This document shows, piece after piece, positions 6,708 to 13,570 of a stretch of 15,121 bases of DNA (position 1 is the first letter of the stretch; every line of letters starts with the position of its first letter). The DNA comes from CAYNST01 sp964399955 (lineage in GTDB: Bacteria > Pseudomonadota > Gammaproteobacteria > Pseudomonadales > Cellvibrionaceae), in assembly GCA_964399955.1 (NCBI GenBank), contig CAYNST010000083.1, forward strand, positions 1 through 15,121, in the 5' to 3' direction. Below the pieces are notes generated by a model that had not been told where the DNA came from, searched no databases, and worked only from the letters and a program-made list of their open reading frames with translations. The position numbers were made by a program, and so were the translations under genes.

Positions 6708-8222
6708 CTAACCCGCCGGCGTATGACGGGTGAGTGGTTCTATGGCCGGGCCTTCAATGACACTGCCGTCGGTGGGAGAAAAGCGGCTGCCGTGGCAGGG
6801 GCAATCCCAAGTGGTGTCGGCGTCATTCCAACTGACCAGGCACTTCATGTGCGGGCAAACCGGCGACAATACCGACAGTTCATTGTCTGGCGAGCGGTAA
6901 ACGGCCAGCTTTTCTCCGTCCAGTTTAACCAGCTTGCCCTCGCCCGGCATGACTTCTTCCAGATGCTTGAGCTTGGCTGGAGTAAGGTAATCCTTGACAA
7001 AGTGTTTGGTGACCGAGGCGTTTTCCTTTAACCAACCGGCGGCGGATTTAATTGGCGTGAAGCGGCGCGGATTGAAGAGATCGCTGACGCGGTTTTCCCG
7101 CCCCTTGATTTGATCGGAGATGACGCCGCCGGCCAGCGTACCCCAGGTAAGACCGTCGGCCGAGTAACCCGTGCCCACCCACACATTGTCGTGCCCGCTG
7201 CGGCCAATGTAGGGCAGCAAATCGGCGGACTGAAACTGCTGTGCAGACCACTGATGCTCAAAGCTTGCCACATCAAAGTGCCTGCTGGCGTACTCCTGCA
7301 AGGTCTTGTAATAGCCCGGGCCCTCGGTGCCCTCCCCGGTTTTGTGCTTTGAACCCACCACCACCAGGTATTTCTCGCCTTTGTAGTCGTAGCTGCGCAC
7401 GGACTTGGAGTCGTCCTGCATCCAGAATACACCCTCGGGGTAACTGTTACCGTTTAACCGGGCGGAGATGCCGTATTCACGGTAGGGCTGCATTTCGGCT
7501 TGCAACAAATTGATGCCCAGCGGCGTGTGCGTGGCAAACACAATATTTTTGGCCTTGATCTCGCCATTGGCTGTTTTCACCAGGCCGATGTCGGCATCGA
7601 TACTCACCAGCCGGCTGTTGGAGAAGATCAATCCACCCTGCTCGGCGATTGTCTTGGCCACACCGCGAGTGTATTTGAAAGGGTTGAACTGCGCCTGATT
7701 CTCAATGCGCAAGGCGCGGTGCACGGCCAGAGGGAACTCGGCAATCTGGTTTACGATGCTGGCCGACAAACCCGCCGCCAGAGATACTTCCAACTCGGAA
7801 TCCAGCATTTTATCCAGGGCTTTTTGCTGTGCGCCGCTTGCGTCCCGCACGCAAAAATGCAGCGGCCGGCGAGAGAACTGACAGTCAATGCCGTAGCGGT
7901 CCACCGTTTTTTCAATGAAATCCACCGCGTGAGCGCGTGCGCTGACCACTTCGCTCACCACTGTTTGATCCCATTTTTTCTTTATGGGTGCCAAACCCTG
8001 CGACACGGTGGAATAGAGGTTACCCGTCGAATTTCCGGTATCTCCGCTGCCTACCCGCCCGGCTTCCAGGACAGCCACCAGCTGGCCGTCCTCGACCAGT
8101 CGGAGCGCGGTCGTCACACCGGTGATACCGCCACCAATGATCACCGTGTCCACGGTCATAACACCCGTCAGTTGCGGGTAACACACCTGTTCATTGTCAT
8201 CAATTTTCCAGATAGAGCGCAT
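6708..8222 (-). CDS. FAD-dependent oxidoreductase with C-terminal Rieske [2Fe-2S] domain
   Basis: A 504-residue two-domain redox protein. The N-terminal D-amino-acid-oxidase-type FAD domain has the dinucleotide loop GGGITG at residues 30-35 in TVIIGGGITGVTTALRL, followed by SGDTGNSTGNL, and the late FAD motif VWVGTGYSADGLTWG. From about residue 415 a Rieske domain follows, with cluster ligands C456 and H458 (CPHMKC) and C474 and H477 (CPCHGSRF); 15 residues separate the two pairs. The architecture is that of B. subtilis YhfW. No signal peptide is visible, so it is probably cytosolic. AGGAG seven bases before the ATG at 8222 supports the start. Substrate is unknown: the fold suggests amine or amino-acid oxidation with electrons passed through the Rieske cluster. 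The residues in front of GGGITG make a longer N-terminal extension than usual. It is isolated from other minus-strand genes. Confidence 0.92.
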   Translation of the reverse strand: MRSIWKIDDNEQVCYPQLTGVMTVDTVIIGGGITGVTTALRLVEDGQLVAVLEAGRVGSGDTGNSTGNLYSTVSQGLAPIKKKWDQTVVSEVVSARAHAVDFIEKTVDRYGIDCQFSRRPLHFCVRDASGAQQKALDKMLDSELEVSLAAGLSASIVNQIAEFPLAVHRALRIENQAQFNPFKYTRGVAKTIAEQGGLIFSNSRLVSIDADIGLVKTANGEIKAKNIVFATHTPLGINLLQAEMQPYREYGISARLNGNSYPEGVFWMQDDSKSVRSYDYKGEKYLVVVGSKHKTGEGTEGPGYYKTLQEYASRHFDVASFEHQWSAQQFQSADLLPYIGRSGHDNVWVGTGYSADGLTWGTLAGGVISDQIKGRENRVSDLFNPRRFTPIKSAAGWLKENASVTKHFVKDYLTPAKLKHLEEVMPGEGKLVKLDGEKLAVYRSPDNELSVLSPVCPHMKCLVSWNDADTTWDCPCHGSRFSPTDGSVIEGPAIEPLTRHTPAG

Positions 8223-8428
8223 AATTTTACTCCTGAATTGCTATCATTCCGCTTGCGCGACATACTGCAAAAGACCCTGATTTGTGCGCGCACCAATGCG
8301 AGGCCGTTGGCCCGACAGTCAACAGGCAACCAATACGTTCTGGAGTCAACTGGTGCCACGGCCCCCGAAGGTGGTGCCGGGCCCGAGGCAGCGCGACCTC
8401 TGACTATTGCGGCGGTCGTTTGAGAGAT

Positions 8429-8650
8429 ATGCACGATCTTACGTCCGCAGATGCTTTTTTGGTCATCGAAAAAATTCAAAAAATCTGCGTAATTCAAAAC
8501 CACAGCGCCCGCCTGGCGCACCTGCAGCCACACGACATTGCCGCGACCGTACTCTGGGTGGCGCAGACACCGGCCCACGTCAACATCAACAATATCGAGC
8601 TGATGCCCACCTGCCAGAGTTGGGCGGCTTTGGCTGTGCACAGGCAATAG
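8429..8650 (+). pseudogene. C-terminal remnant of a YdfG-type short-chain dehydrogenase
   Basis: The last 42 codons (8522-8647, stop TAG 8648-8650) read LQPHDIAATVLWVAQTPAHV followed by NINNIELMPTCQSWAALAVH and RQ. From memory this aligns without gaps to the end of E. coli YdfG (3-hydroxy acid / serine dehydrogenase), which ends AHVNINTLEMMPVTQSYAGL and NVHRQ. The Rossmann fold, the SYK catalytic triad and about 200 residues are missing; nothing upstream in any frame supplies them. The ATG at 8429 opens a 73-codon frame whose first part (MHDLTSADAFLVIEKIQKIC) is not SDR-like. I therefore call it a remnant left by deletion or recombination, not a working gene. A short expressed peptide cannot be excluded. 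Confidence 0.75.
8446..8489. repeat. A/T-rich inverted repeat at the remnant's 5' side
   Basis: CGCAGA (8446-8451) and TCTGCG (8484-8489) enclose TTTTTT (8455-8460) and two AAAAAA tracts (8469-8474 and 8478-8483). The arms plus T6/A6 can form a long hairpin with a small bulge. It lies just before the homologous part of the dehydrogenase remnant. Confidence 0.4.
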
Positions 8651-8817
8651 GTTTGACATGACACCCGCTGGCATGCTCAACAAACGCCCTGTTCCCCCCC
8701 TCCTGCGCCCCGTTGCAGACCCACCGGTAACCTACAGACAAACTCAATCGGCATGACCTGCTGTTTACGTACTAGATAGCCCCCACCTGATCTTTCGGAT
8801 TCTTTAGGGAATGGCTC

Positions 8818-9276
8818 ATGCCCTGGCTCTTGCTGCTGCATATTATTTTTTTACTATTTTGGTTTGGAACAGTGCTTTATTTGCCTGCACTTTTGTATGG
8901 TTTTGCGTCTCGCAGCAATGCTCTAGAGACAGACATGAAGGGTCCGGAAGACGGTGGCGCCCCCACCTATTCTGATATGCCTCGGCAAGTATTTACCCTG
9001 TTTTCAACGCCTCTGGCGCTCCTGGCCATAGTCTCGGGTACGGCCGTATTTCTTGTTCACAATACGGTGGCGGTGTGGCTGGTGGCCAAACTCACTTTGG
9101 TTTCTGCTCTGGTTATTTGCCACTGTTTGATAGGAGGCCTGATTGTGCTGGCGGAAAATGGCCACCGCCGCTGGCTGAAACTGTCTTGCCTGGGAACAGG
9201 TGCTACCTCTGCCGTTTTAATCCTGGGCATCCTTTGGCTGGTACTGGCCAAGCCCTTTCAGGAGGGCCTGCTGTGA
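8818..9276 (+). CDS. HemJ/CopD-like membrane protein
   Basis: A 152-residue integral membrane protein with four predicted helices (about residues 4-28, 60-80, 85-109 and 122-143). The opening MPWLLLLHIIFLLFWFGTVL followed by YLPALL resembles HemJ (UPF0093), whose members begin xxWLKAFHIIxxxxWxxGLFYLPRL. The conserved membrane His is H8. The middle FTLFSTPLALLAIVSGTAVF with VWLVAKLTLV matches HemJ's TPxxxLxxxxGxxL and HAKL boxes, and the end ILWLVLAKPF fits the HemJ C-terminus. The Arg of YLPRL and His of HAKL are replaced by Ala and Val, so authentic protoporphyrinogen oxidase activity is doubtful. AGGGA seven bases before the ATG supports the start. It stands 5' of the heme-copper oxidase genes, so a role in heme supply or oxidase assembly is a reasonable inference from context. 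CopD-family is the alternative label. Confidence 0.72.
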   Translation: MPWLLLLHIIFLLFWFGTVLYLPALLYGFASRSNALETDMKGPEDGGAPTYSDMPRQVFTLFSTPLALLAIVSGTAVFLVHNTVAVWLVAKLTLVSALVICHCLIGGLIVLAENGHRRWLKLSCLGTGATSAVLILGILWLVLAKPFQEGLL

Positions 9277-9293
9277 AGATTTTCATTGTTGAA

Positions 9294-9746
9294 TCAGGAA
9301 GCACGATGCACTCCAGCGCCATGTCCATAGACAAGATTCCCACCCAGCACACCGGCCACAACCAAAAGCCCCATGGTGACCGCCGAAACCCACACGCCCC
9401 AAGGCAGCAACCAGGCAACCGGGTCGTCAAAGCGCATGAGCCAGTTCAGCGAAGCCAGCGACAAGAGCATGACCGCCACTATGGCGTGGCACCAGCCGGT
9501 AATCAGTTTGCGAATACCCGACACCAGCACCAGATCACCAAAGCCAACCAAACCTGCTCCCCAGCCGCCCAAAGCACCTACGCCGGCAAACCAGAGACTG
9601 ACGCGAGCCCAGAAAGCATCGCCAGTGAAGACAAAGGCCAGGTCCGTGCCCAGCAAAAAAACCAGCGAAGCCAAGGGCAAGTGAATCATGACCGGGTGAA
9701 GGGGATGACCGGCAATGGCCATTCGGCTTTGCATCGAGTCGCTCAT
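9294..9746 (-). CDS. DUF2231 family membrane protein
   Basis: A 150-residue membrane protein. Near the N-terminus MAIAGHPLHPVMIHLPLASL is the hallmark GHPxHPxxxHxPxA motif of DUF2231, followed by four predicted helices (about residues 17-40, 47-72, 81-103 and 112-140). The many conserved histidines facing the membrane suggest metal or heme binding, but the family's function is unproven. The start is the ATG at 9746, with GGAG six bases upstream; an in-frame TTG four codons earlier overlaps that site and is less likely. It is on the opposite strand to the oxidase genes, tail to tail with the HemJ-like gene (17 bases between) and head to head with subunit II (only 18 bases between starts), so its promoter must lie inside the 5' end of the coxB reading frame. 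It is likely part of the oxidase locus. Confidence 0.85.
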   Translation of the reverse strand: MSDSMQSRMAIAGHPLHPVMIHLPLASLVFLLGTDLAFVFTGDAFWARVSLWFAGVGALGGWGAGLVGFGDLVLVSGIRKLITGWCHAIVAVMLLSLASLNWLMRFDDPVAWLLPWGVWVSAVTMGLLVVAGVLGGNLVYGHGAGVHRAS

Positions 9747-9764
9747 AACATTCTCCAATCGTTA

Positions 9765-10775
9765 GTGGTGCTAAAAAATGGCTGCAGCAGACCTGCTGCT
9801 CATATTGTAGGGCTGTGCGTTGGTGCCCTGCTGCTCACCGGTTGCGCTGGCCCTCAGTCAGCCCTGGACCCGGCCGGTGAGTCGGCGCAGCTGATCGCCT
9901 GGCTCTGGTGGGGCATGTTCGGGTTCTTCAGCCTGGTGCTTGTGGTGGTGGTAGCACTATGGATCTACGCGATGCGGCGCAAAAGCGGACAATACGACGA
10001 GCAACAGGCGCATAAAGTTCACCGCCGCTGGGTGATTGGCGGGGGTTTGATTTTGCCGATTGTCAGCGTCACTGCGGTTCTTGCATTTGGCATTCCGGTT
10101 GGCCAACACCTGCTGTTACTGGGCCCGGAGGACGAAGAGGCCATGCTCATTGAAGTGACCGGGCACCGATTCTGGTGGGAAATCCGTTACCCGGACGGCA
10201 ATGTGATTACCGCCAACCGCATGGTGCTGCCGGTGGATGTGGTGATTGATGTGGCGATCGCCAGCAACGACGTTATTCACTCCTTTTGGATTCCGCGGCT
10301 GGCCGGCAAGGTTGACGCCATTCCCGGTCGCACCAACAGAATGCGCCTTAAGGCCACCAGCACCGGGCCCATGCGCGGCCAGTGCGCAGAGTTTTGCGGT
10401 TTGGGTCACGCCCACATGATCCTGGCGGTGGAAGTAATGGAACAGGATGATTTTCAGCGCTGGCTGCAACAGCGCCAGGCGCCAGCGCAAGTGCGCCCCG
10501 GGCACGAGCAGGCGGTGGCCGTGTTTCAGCAGAATTGTGGCGACTGCCACAGGGTGAACGGCATCAGTGAGGGTGAGCGCGGGCCGGACCTGAGTGACAT
10601 TGCCAGCCGGCCGCTGGTGGACCTGCTGGTATTCAAGGACCAACCGCCCAGCATAGAACAGTGGCTCACGCAGCCGAGCACCGCCAAATGGTCTGAAAAC
10701 AGCCCCGATCACAGTGAATTGGTGCCCGAGCACCTGCCCGACATAGCCGCCTGGCTGGAGACGCTTGGACGATGA
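9765..10775 (+). CDS. coxB: cytochrome c oxidase subunit II with fused cytochrome c domain (lipoprotein)
   Basis: Electron-entry subunit of a heme-copper oxidase, 336 residues. A lipoprotein signal ends LLLTGC27. Two membrane helices (about 45-72 and 87-112) precede the periplasmic cupredoxin domain. CuA ligands are complete: H172 (NDVIHSFWIP), then C207, E209, C211, H215 and M218 in QCAEFCGLGHAHM. The aromatic patch is HRFWWEI. A C-terminal class I cytochrome c domain has C258-G-D-C261-H262, as in caa3 oxidases. Strikingly, no methionine follows the heme motif; H316 lies roughly where the Met ligand is expected. The second helix begins HRRWVIGGGLILP and lacks the K-channel Glu of canonical subunit II. 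The start is taken as GTG 9765 (9768 is equally possible): it gives the signal peptide its basic N-region, but no Shine-Dalgarno is visible. It overlaps the next gene by ATGA. Confidence 0.92.
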   Translation: MVLKNGCSRPAAHIVGLCVGALLLTGCAGPQSALDPAGESAQLIAWLWWGMFGFFSLVLVVVVALWIYAMRRKSGQYDEQQAHKVHRRWVIGGGLILPIVSVTAVLAFGIPVGQHLLLLGPEDEEAMLIEVTGHRFWWEIRYPDGNVITANRMVLPVDVVIDVAIASNDVIHSFWIPRLAGKVDAIPGRTNRMRLKATSTGPMRGQCAEFCGLGHAHMILAVEVMEQDDFQRWLQQRQAPAQVRPGHEQAVAVFQQNCGDCHRVNGISEGERGPDLSDIASRPLVDLLVFKDQPPSIEQWLTQPSTAKWSENSPDHSELVPEHLPDIAAWLETLGR

Positions 10776-13147
10776 GTACAACCGACGCAATCAATGACAA
10801 ACAACCCGGCAACAGTCCCACCGCCCTGCACGATCCGGAGCTGCTGCACCAGCGCTTTGAGCAGGTATGGGGTAACCCCCGGGGCCTGCAGGCGCTGACC
10901 ATTGTTAACCACACCACCATTGGCCTGCGCTTCATGGGCACGGGTTTTGTGTTCTTCCTGATTGGCGGCCTGCTGGCCATGCTGATTCGCACCCAGTTGG
11001 CGGTTCCGGGGCAAACCATACTGCAGCCCGACGTTTACAACCAGGTATTCACCATGCACGGCACGGTGATGATGTTCCTGTTTGCCATTCCGGTGCTGGA
11101 GGGCATGGCGCTGTATTTGATTCCAAAAATGATCGGCGCCCGCGACCTTATTTTTCCGCGACTGAGTTCCTTCGGTTACTGGTGTTATCTGTTCGGCGGC
11201 ATCATTTTGATTTCCAGCCTGTTTTTGGGTATCTCCCCGGACAGCGGCTGGTTCATGTATACGCCATTGAGTAGCGCAGCTTTTTCCCCCGGGCCGGGCT
11301 CGGACTTCTGGCTGTTGGGCATTACGTTCATAGAGATATCGGCCGTGTCCGCCGGCGTGGAGCTGGTGGTATCCATTCTCAGAACCCGCACCAGCGGCAT
11401 GAGCCTGGACAAGATGCCGCTGTTTTGCTGGTATATCCTGGCCATGGCGCTGATGATTGTGGCCGGCTTCCCGCCGCTGATTCTGGGCAGTGTATTGCTG
11501 GAGCTGGAGCGCGCCGCCGGCATGCCGTTTTTTGATGTGGCGCAGGGCGGCGACCCGCTGCTATGGGCGCACCTGTTCTGGCTGTTTGGTCACCCGGAGG
11601 TTTACATCATTTTTCTGCCGGCTGCGGGTATTGTTTCCACCGTGTTACCCGTGTTTGCCCAGCGCCCCATTATCGGTTACCGCGCCATTGTGCTGGCCAT
11701 CATCTTCATGGGCTTTATCAGCTTTGGCCTGTGGGTGCACCACATGTTCACTGTGGGTATCCCGCACCTGGCCGAGGCGTTTTTCTCGGTGGCGAGCATG
11801 CTGGTGGCCATTCCCACCGCCATTCAAATATTCGCCTGGCTGGCCACCCTCTGGCTGGGCAGGCCGGTATTTCACGTTCCAATGCTGTATATCGTCGGCT
11901 TCCTGATTATTTTTGTGGCGGGCGGTTTGACCGGCGTGATGCTGGCGCTGGTACCCTTTGACTGGCAGGTGCACGACACCCACTTTGTGGTGGCGCACAT
12001 GCACTATGTGCTGGTGGGCGGCATGTTCTTCCCCTTGATGGCCGGCGTCTACTACTGGTTGCCGCACCTGTCCGGGCGCATGCCTTCGCAAACACTTGCG
12101 CGCTGGGGCTTCTGGCTGACCTTTATAGGTTTCAACACCACCTTCCTGGTCATGCACCTGACCGGTTTGCTGGGCATGCCCCGGCGGGTGTACACCTATG
12201 AAGCAGGGCTGGGCTGGGACCTGCCCAACCTGATCTCCTCCATTGGCGGGTTCATTCTGGCCGCGGGTGCCGCCGTCACCATCGTTGACCTGGTGCTGCA
12301 CTTTCGTTACGGCAAAAAAGCCAAACCCAACCCCTGGAATGCCGACACCCTGGAGTGGGCAACGGCGTCACCGCCCACGGCCTATAACTTTGTCAGCCTG
12401 CCGGAAGTCAACACCCGCCACCCCATGTGGGACATCCCCAATCTGCAGCAAACCGTTGCCGAGGGGCGGCACGGGCTGGCCACCATCTGGCACGGCCGCA
12501 GAGATACCTACGGCAGCGACCCGATCACCGGCAAACTGCGCGATGTCATCCACCTGCCCGGCAACACCTGGCTGCCGTTCTACGCCGCACTGGTCATTGC
12601 CGTGGTGTGCATCAGTTTGCTGGTTAAAGTCTACTGGCTGGCGGCGCTGGCCACNNNNNNNNNNNNNNNNNNNNNNNNNNNNNNNNNNNNNNNNNNNNNN
12701 NNNNNNNNNNNNNNNNNNNNNNNNNNNNNNNNNNNNNNNNNNNNNNNNNNNNNNCTTACCGCCGCACAACTGGGCTTTACCCGCGCCGCGCGACGACTGC
12801 GGAAACAAGGGCACAGCGCACTTGCCAAGCATTTTTGGATTGTGAGCGGACTGGGGCTGCTGCACTTATTGTTGTTAATTTGGGTGCTGGGCAGCGCTGC
12901 ACTTGCACCCACACACAATGCCCATGACGCGGTAGTCACAGTGGCCTTGATCTACCATCTGATTCACAGTGGTGTGGCCGTCGTCATGAGTGTGTTGCAG
13001 GCCTTGCGAGTGCGTAAGAACTACGTCGGCAATCACGCGGCCTACGAGCCGGCCGTTATCGACAAGTGGTGGATCTTTACCTGCGTTACTTTTTGGCTGA
13101 CGTTTTTATCAATTATTCTGCTGCCGAAAGTCTGGGGAGTTAACTGA
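10772..13147 (+). CDS. coxA: cytochrome c oxidase subunit I-III fusion (interrupted by a sequence gap)
   Basis: Catalytic subunit of an A-type heme-copper oxidase fused to a subunit III-like domain, as in Thermus caa3. The N-terminal part has 12 helices with all metal ligands: heme a H96 and H411, heme a3 H409, CuB H274, H323 and H324, and cross-linked Tyr Y278 in GHPEVY, with D-channel glutamate E276. GMPRRVYTY holds the heme-propionate arginines. After about residue 560 comes the linker DVIHLPGNTWLPF and a new helix, typical of fusions. Post-gap sequence has three more helices (LIYHLIHSGVAVV, KWWIFTCVTFWL) resembling subunit III. Departures from canonical A1: Q352 replaces the K-channel Lys, L114 and S132 replace two D-channel Asn, while D125 remains. 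The 100-N gap makes the true length unknown; about 791 codons is nominal. Start overlaps coxB (ATGA); stop overlaps the next ATG. Confidence 0.92.
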   Translation: MSTTDAINDKQPGNSPTALHDPELLHQRFEQVWGNPRGLQALTIVNHTTIGLRFMGTGFVFFLIGGLLAMLIRTQLAVPGQTILQPDVYNQVFTMHGTVMMFLFAIPVLEGMALYLIPKMIGARDLIFPRLSSFGYWCYLFGGIILISSLFLGISPDSGWFMYTPLSSAAFSPGPGSDFWLLGITFIEISAVSAGVELVVSILRTRTSGMSLDKMPLFCWYILAMALMIVAGFPPLILGSVLLELERAAGMPFFDVAQGGDPLLWAHLFWLFGHPEVYIIFLPAAGIVSTVLPVFAQRPIIGYRAIVLAIIFMGFISFGLWVHHMFTVGIPHLAEAFFSVASMLVAIPTAIQIFAWLATLWLGRPVFHVPMLYIVGFLIIFVAGGLTGVMLALVPFDWQVHDTHFVVAHMHYVLVGGMFFPLMAGVYYWLPHLSGRMPSQTLARWGFWLTFIGFNTTFLVMHLTGLLGMPRRVYTYEAGLGWDLPNLISSIGGFILAAGAAVTIVDLVLHFRYGKKAKPNPWNADTLEWATASPPTAYNFVSLPEVNTRHPMWDIPNLQQTVAEGRHGLATIWHGRRDTYGSDPITGKLRDVIHLPGNTWLPFYAALVIAVVCISLLVKVYWLAALAXXXXXXXXXXXXXXXXXXXXXXXXXXXXXXXXXXLTAAQLGFTRAARRLRKQGHSALAKHFWIVSGLGLLHLLLLIWVLGSAALAPTHNAHDAVVTVALIYHLIHSGVAVVMSVLQALRVRKNYVGNHAAYEPAVIDKWWIFTCVTFWLTFLSIILLPKVWGVN
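12655..12754. other. assembly gap (100 N)
   Basis: Exactly 100 N, the conventional placeholder for a gap of unknown size, inside the subunit III part of the oxidase gene. The frame is kept across it, but with a placeholder length this is not evidence of true continuity. The text on both sides belongs to the same expected fusion protein, so one continuous gene is still the best reading. Confidence 0.97.
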
Positions 13148-13533
13148 TGCTGTCACCTTTTCATCCCATGCAACTGGCGTGGGGCCTGCTGGTCTGGGCC
13201 GCCTGGTTCGCTATTATCTATGGCGGTATGTCGGTAGGTTGCAATCTGGGGGCGCCGGACCCGGAGCGGGGCCCCACCACTTTGATTAACCTGGCGCTGC
13301 TGATATTCACCATTGCAGTTGGGTTGTGGTTGCTCTACTCGTCCTGGGGGTGCTGGAAGGCCATGAAGCAGATCAAATCCGCCCCACCTGTCAGCCGTAG
13401 CCAGGGAGCAGTGCAGTACTCCAACCCAAAGCGATTTATCGCCTCTCTGGGTTTTGGCGTAAACCTGCTGGCCGGCCTCTCCACCCTGCTGGTGGGGCTA
13501 CCCGTTCTGTTGCTGGCACCCTGCCTGCGCTAG
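13147..13533 (+). CDS. small membrane protein of the oxidase operon
   Basis: A 128-residue membrane protein starting MLSPFHPMQLAWGLLVWAAW. Three hydrophobic segments are seen at about residues 8-28, 46-68 and 97-125. The loop between the second and third (KAMKQIKSAPPVSRSQ, then a Tyr/Asn/Lys-rich stretch) is basic and probably cytoplasmic. Its ATG overlaps the TGA of the subunit I-III gene by one base (TGATG), so translation is coupled and the protein is very likely a small subunit or assembly factor of the same oxidase. I do not recognise a named family; it is not a canonical subunit IV (CoxD/CtaF), and no CtaG, Cox15, CtaB or SCO genes are in view. A GC-rich inverted-repeat structure follows the stop, so it is probably the last gene of the operon. 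Confidence 0.82.
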   Translation: MLSPFHPMQLAWGLLVWAAWFAIIYGGMSVGCNLGAPDPERGPTTLINLALLIFTIAVGLWLLYSSWGCWKAMKQIKSAPPVSRSQGAVQYSNPKRFIASLGFGVNLLAGLSTLLVGLPVLLLAPCLR

Positions 13534-13570
13534 TGCTCGGCCCGGGCGCCGCCTCGCCGGCAGCACCCGG
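13533..13570 (+). terminator. GC-rich hairpin at the end of the oxidase operon
   Basis: GTGCT (13533-13537) can pair with AGCAC (13562-13566), and inside it GCCG (13548-13551) with CGGC (13558-13561); two CCCGGG palindromes flank the inner stem. There is no T-run behind it, so an intrinsic terminator is uncertain. Confidence 0.3.

Larger units (their letters stand above)
8223..8817. other. large intergenic region with a gene remnant
   Basis: Nearly 600 bases without an intact gene. It separates the minus-strand Rieske oxidoreductase from the plus-strand oxidase locus. It holds a YdfG-type remnant (8429-8650) and an A/T-rich inverted repeat (8446-8489). The remaining stretches 8223-8428 and 8651-8817 contain nothing I can identify; each must hold or adjoin a promoter. 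Upstream of the oxidoreductase, a TTGCAG/TGATAG pair 18 bases apart on the minus strand is a weak candidate. Confidence 0.6.

Noticed and set aside
7500..8423. 307-codon plus-strand ORF
   Set aside because: Mostly antisense to the FAD-Rieske gene, with shadow-like composition and no recognisable motif.
8653..8681. TTGACA upstream of the HemJ-like gene
   Set aside because: No -10 hexamer at 16-18 bases; about 160 bases from the gene start.
8168..8683. 171-codon minus-strand ORF opposite the dehydrogenase remnant
   Set aside because: Overlaps the start of the oxidoreductase gene and the remnant; composition is shadow-like and no motif is present.
9075..9764. N-terminal extension of subunit II by 230 codons
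   Set aside because: The frame is merely open; it runs antisense to DUF2231 and across the HemJ-like gene. The lipoprotein signal peptide fixes the true start near 9765.
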